From Sphingobacteriia bacterium (GTDB taxonomy: Bacteria > Bacteroidota > Bacteroidia > Chitinophagales > Chitinophagaceae), in assembly GCA_947452295.1 (NCBI GenBank), contig CANGCK010000036.1, positions 1 through 34,661 of the forward strand: a stretch of 34,661 nucleotides of DNA, read 5' to 3'. The notes beneath the pieces are model-generated. The model saw only the letters and a program-made list of their open reading frames with translations, did not search any database and was not told where the DNA came from. Below are positions 31,786 to 34,661 of the stretch, piece after piece. Positions within the stretch are counted from its first letter, which is position 1. The number at the start of each line of letters is the position of its first letter. The position numbers were made by a program, and so were the translations under genes.

Positions 31786-33552
31786 CTATCCAAGACGCTC
31801 CCTTAAACCCGATGTTCTTTTTACAGTAGCATTAGCTGCATGTAATATAGTTGCGCCACTTGCTTGTATGGTTACTGTGTTTTTTGCCCTCGTTACTCCC
31901 GTGTACAACAATTCTTTTGTAAGCAAAGGGTTTTCTGTGCCTTCGGGTAACACAATTAATACTTTAGTAAATTCGGATCCTTGACTTTTATGAATAGTCA
32001 TCGCAAATACCGTTTCTGCACTGGTAATATATGCCGGTAAAAATGGCTTGGGCTCTTCTTGATTGGCTAATTCAAAATATGCTCTCCCGTTTCTTATTAT
32101 TCCAACATCTCCATTAAATAATCCAAATTCATACATGTTTTTAGTTACAATAATGGGTCGATTGTGATAAAATTCCGAATCGATATTAATTAATTTTTTT
32201 TGCTGTAAAATATTTTCAACTTTTTTATTGACAGCATATAAGCCTCTATCACCTTCTCGTACCGCAACCAATATTCGTAAATTATTTAGCTTTTTGATTG
32301 CATTTTTTATGTTGGGTTCTTGAATAAAATCATTATATCCTTCGGTAAATTGTTGCAGTACTTCGTTACTGTACGCTGTATCAATAATTACATTAGCATC
32401 AATAGGCGAAGCAATATATTCTTGTAAAATTGTAGACTCGTTGTTTAATATTGCTTTACTTAATTTACCAATACCACCCTCACTATTAAAACGATGGCTA
32501 AGTTTTAATTCGGTAATTTTACCGGCCAACAATTTGTTTTCTGTGTTGATAAATGCTGGTGTTATTTTATGCTCTTCAGCTGTAATAAATTGGTTAATCC
32601 ACTCGGCTTTTTCTGCTGTAAATTGATTGATTTTTTCTACAGACAAGCAAAGGTCGCCCAAAAGGCTACCTGCTTCTACCGAAGCCAATTGATCTTTATC
32701 ACCCAATAAAATAATTCTAGCCTGTTGGTCCATTGCTTGAAGCAATTTTGCAAACATGGGTACATCTATCATTGATGCCTCGTCTACAATAATCCAGTCG
32801 AAAGGCAAAGTGTTTTTACTATTGTATTTAAAATTTACTGAATTATAAATATAGCCGAGCAAACTGTGAATAGTACTTGGTTTTAATGATTCAAACTTTG
32901 TTTTTATTTCATTGGGTAAATCTATATTAGTGTTATTTAGCGATTCATACATGCGCATAGAAGCCTTACCGGTTGGAGCCGCTAAAGCAATTCTTGCATT
33001 AGGTTCAATAGCATATAAGATACGAAGTACCTTTGCCAAAGTGGTGGTTTTGCCTGTTCCCGGCCCTCCGGTAATGATTGAAAAATTTTGTGTTAATACT
33101 TGAAGTGCGGCAGCAAGCTGCCAGTCGATTTTTAAATCGGGATGTATGTTATTGGGCAGGGTGGCATTTAAATTTTTAATGATTGCCGCTTGTTGACTTA
33201 ACTTTTCCATTCGTTGGGTAACCAAATCATTCCCGCTATATACCAATTCTTTAATTCGATTAACAATAATTGATTCATAATGATAGTAACGATGTAAGTA
33301 CAGTTTGTTGTTTTGTAAAATAAATGGCGTAACTGCATCGGCATCAATACCCACCAAACTGCTTTTTTTAAGCGCTTCTACTCCCGGAACATTTTTATAA
33401 GGAGATTCTGCAATGCGAATCAATGGCTCATCAATTGCAATACAAATATTTCCTTCGAGCAAGTTTTTAGATAAAAAATAGGCATAGGGTTTAACCACAT
33501 AATCATTAAAACATTCTGCAAATTGTTGATGAATATCTTCAATCGTTCTCAT
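31786..33552 (-). CDS. recD: exodeoxyribonuclease V subunit RecD (5'-3' helicase), 588 aa
   Basis: RecD features are all present: FSIITGGPGTGKTTTLAKVLRIL near residue 160 (Walker A), WIIVDEASMIDVPMFAKLL (Walker B), LLGDKDQLASVEAGSLLGDL, FAMTIHKSQGSEFTKVLIVLP near 515 and LYTGVTRAKNTVTI near 560. The N-terminal 130 residues match the RecC-binding region. It is the first gene of the operon. ATG 33552 is supported by the family start. A G6 run lies 35 bp upstream. RecD is the fast 5'-3' motor of the complex. Confidence 0.95.
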   Translation of the reverse strand: MRTIEDIHQQFAECFNDYVVKPYAYFLSKNLLEGNICIAIDEPLIRIAESPYKNVPGVEALKKSSLVGIDADAVTPFILQNNKLYLHRYYHYESIIVNRIKELVYSGNDLVTQRMEKLSQQAAIIKNLNATLPNNIHPDLKIDWQLAAALQVLTQNFSIITGGPGTGKTTTLAKVLRILYAIEPNARIALAAPTGKASMRMYESLNNTNIDLPNEIKTKFESLKPSTIHSLLGYIYNSVNFKYNSKNTLPFDWIIVDEASMIDVPMFAKLLQAMDQQARIILLGDKDQLASVEAGSLLGDLCLSVEKINQFTAEKAEWINQFITAEEHKITPAFINTENKLLAGKITELKLSHRFNSEGGIGKLSKAILNNESTILQEYIASPIDANVIIDTAYSNEVLQQFTEGYNDFIQEPNIKNAIKKLNNLRILVAVREGDRGLYAVNKKVENILQQKKLINIDSEFYHNRPIIVTKNMYEFGLFNGDVGIIRNGRAYFELANQEEPKPFLPAYITSAETVFAMTIHKSQGSEFTKVLIVLPEGTENPLLTKELLYTGVTRAKNTVTIQASGATILHAANATVKRTSGLRERLG

Positions 33553-33609
33553 AAATAATTAATTAGTTGTTACGCTATAAATGAGTGGGGGGTGAGCAAA
33601 TGTAGGCGT

Positions 33610-33699
33610 TTATTTCATCCAATTACTCAACAAGGCAGCTGTTTGTTTTTTCATTTTCTTGTCAATAGTTGGTGGATGTTTTTTTTGTTGTAGCAGCAT
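33610..33699 (-). CDS. possible small ORF, 29 aa
   Basis: From ATG 33699 the minus strand reads MLLQQKKHPPTIDKKMKKQT and ends AALLSNWMK, a basic amphipathic peptide with a hydrophobic end. The same frame stays open upstream for about 60 bp without an ATG. It sits between the metallophosphoesterase and recD genes. The residue pattern looks non-random, but no family is recognised and it may be a chance ORF or a remnant of a longer gene. Confidence 0.25.
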   Translation of the reverse strand: MLLQQKKHPPTIDKKMKKQTAALLSNWMK

Positions 33700-33778
33700 A
33701 CTTAGGTTATATGCTGCAATAATAAACCGTCTGATTGTAATGTATTTACAACGGGAATTGAAAATATGTTAATGTTTA

Positions 33779-34513
33779 CTAAATGCCATTGTTGATTTTG
33801 CTTGTTCTTATCATCCCATCCTCCACTACCAGATATTCTTTACTGGTACCTAAACAATCTATTAAATAATATTTTCCTTTTGTAATTGTTGCTACTTCAT
33901 TAATATCCGCTATCATGGTGTGTCCAAATATTTGTGTGTATTGCCCCAACGTAGACCCTATGTTAGATTGTACCAAACTTGGCGTTCTAATCCATAATGG
34001 CGTTTGCTCCGGATCGTCTCCGGAAGGTTCTGTTCCAAAAAATTTAAACAAAAATAGATTTTTAATGAAGGCGGTATTCAAATCATCTACCACGGTGGTG
34101 TTATTCCATTTCCCACTTCCGAAAGTTATGTTCATAAATTCGCTGCTTATCCCTGCGTGAGAAACAAGAAACCTACTCCACCTGTAAGCAACTTGCAAAT
34201 GTTTTCGATTTGCCTGAATTATTTCTTCAATATCATATTTTGCAAGCGGTTGATATCCCGATGTTCCGGTATCGCCTATTTCAGGAAAATAATGCAAATC
34301 ATGATTTCCTACCAATAAAACAATCTCTTTTTCAGGATGTGTATTTTTATATTCAATAATTTTTGCAAAATTATCGATTTGCTGCGCGGCAGTATATTGC
34401 TTACTATCAAAATAATCGCCTACAAAAATTAGGCGGTCAAAGTTTTTTTCTTGGTTGATGATGTTTTCCCAAATTGGTCGGCCATGTGTATCACCCAGTA
34501 TAATTGTTTTCAT
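33779..34513 (-). CDS. PPP-type calcineurin-like metallophosphoesterase, 244 aa
   Basis: All metal-binding motifs of calcineurin-like phosphoesterases are visible: GDTHG (7-11), GDYFD (32-36), GNHDLHYF (69-76), LVSHAGISS and IFGHTMIADI near the C-terminus. The GDxHG...GDxxDRG-like order without a membrane segment fits the cytoplasmic PPP-type or bis(5'-nucleosyl)-tetraphosphatase-like group. Length is complete. It lies upstream of the recDCB operon and downstream of the interrupted ADP-ribosylglycohydrolase-like gene on the same strand. Substrate could be a phosphoprotein, a dinucleotide or RNA ends. The sequence does not settle it. Confidence 0.88.
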   Translation of the reverse strand: MKTIILGDTHGRPIWENIINQEKNFDRLIFVGDYFDSKQYTAAQQIDNFAKIIEYKNTHPEKEIVLLVGNHDLHYFPEIGDTGTSGYQPLAKYDIEEIIQANRKHLQVAYRWSRFLVSHAGISSEFMNITFGSGKWNNTTVVDDLNTAFIKNLFLFKFFGTEPSGDDPEQTPLWIRTPSLVQSNIGSTLGQYTQIFGHTMIADINEVATITKGKYYLIDCLGTSKEYLVVEDGMIRTSKINNGI

Positions 34514-34543
34514 ATTTAGTTCTCTTTTTTGACTTTTTAATTT

Positions 34544-34661
34544 TTACTTTTTAATTAATTCATCCAGCATTGTTTCAAGTTCTTGTTTTCTGGCTATGTT
34601 ATTCAGTCATTCAGTTGGTATGGTTTCCATCCCATAATGTACAGCAGCCAAAGCACAGATT
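34544..34661 (-). pseudogene. 3' end of probable ADP-ribosylglycohydrolase gene, interrupted by TGA (partial)
   Basis: The minus strand entering from the right edge reads ICALAAVHYGMETIPTE, then TGA (34607-34609), then LNNIARKQELETMLDELIKK and TAA in the same frame. ADP-ribosylglycohydrolases end with ALAGAxYGxExIPxxW followed by a short helix, so the TGA sits where a Trp (TGG) is expected. The most likely explanation is a G-to-A nonsense change or a sequencing error. Recoding is unlikely because TGA is a genuine stop elsewhere in the window. The family name rests on fewer than 40 residues and is moderate. Confidence 0.5.

Noticed and set aside
34607..34609. TGA read as Trp (alternative genetic code)
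   Set aside because: TGA ends the WYL gene at 5145 at the expected family position, and TGG is used for Trp throughout, so the standard code applies.
1..34661. CRISPR array, tRNA or rRNA genes, transposases or integrases
   Set aside because: I looked for regularly spaced repeats, cloverleaf-like GGTTCRANYCC segments, rRNA-like stretches and recombinase motifs and found none.

Overview
The window is AT-rich (estimated by eye at 35-37% GC) chromosomal DNA from a member of the Bacteroidota. A Chitinophagaceae-like organism is the best guess, but this is inference from gene content and no rRNA or marker gene is present to confirm it. The supporting traits are start codons without Shine-Dalgarno sequences, short Bacteroidota-type lipoprotein signals, a Tat-exported Gfo/Idh/MocA oxidoreductase paired with a DUF1080 protein, a GH95 fucosidase, a DUF6600 lipoprotein and LytTR and WYL regulators. 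I see no rRNA, tRNA, CRISPR array or recognisable transposase.

Positions 1-5.9 kb are an accessory-looking patchwork. It holds an unknown ORF, a RhuM-family gene broken at both ends, two lipoproteins (PEGA-like and PKD), a stand-alone LytTR protein, an unknown helical protein, a WYL regulator and a ConA-like cytoplasmic protein. Three copies of one 14-bp sequence, GTATTGGAGGAGTG, lie in the same orientation in three successive divergent intergenic regions here (521, 4079 and 5847). They are either a shared operator or boundaries of inserted cassettes.

Positions 5.9-10.6 kb carry exported sugar metabolism (Gfo/Idh/MocA plus a two-domain DUF1080 protein), a very strong terminator, a DUF6600 lipoprotein and a 47-residue Lmo0937-type membrane peptide. 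Positions 10.6-14.8 kb hold an envelope-glycan operon reading leftwards (Amj-type lipid II flippase, polysaccharide pyruvyl transferase, GT9 glycosyltransferase), with a divergent beta-propeller, GH130-like protein. Positions 14.8-20 kb hold a secreted GH95 fucosidase, a secreted archaemetzincin, an aminoacyl-tRNA-protein transferase and a BCS1-like AAA ATPase.

Positions 20-22 kb are a compact membrane operon (TM2, DUF2752, DUF4870-like, M48 protease). Positions 22.2-24.9 kb hold a WYL regulator followed at once by a HEPN-domain putative RNase. Divergent from these, across a poly-G8 hairpin, is an FtsK-like protein that has lost its Walker A loop. Positions 25-33.6 kb are a complete recD-recC-recB operon. 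The right edge has a PPP-type metallophosphoesterase and the 3' end of a probable ADP-ribosylglycohydrolase gene interrupted by an in-frame TGA.

The best candidates for something undescribed are the WYL-HEPN/FtsK-like locus beside recBCD, the repeated 14-bp element with its adjacent unknown genes, and the Amj-pyruvyl transferase-GT9 operon.
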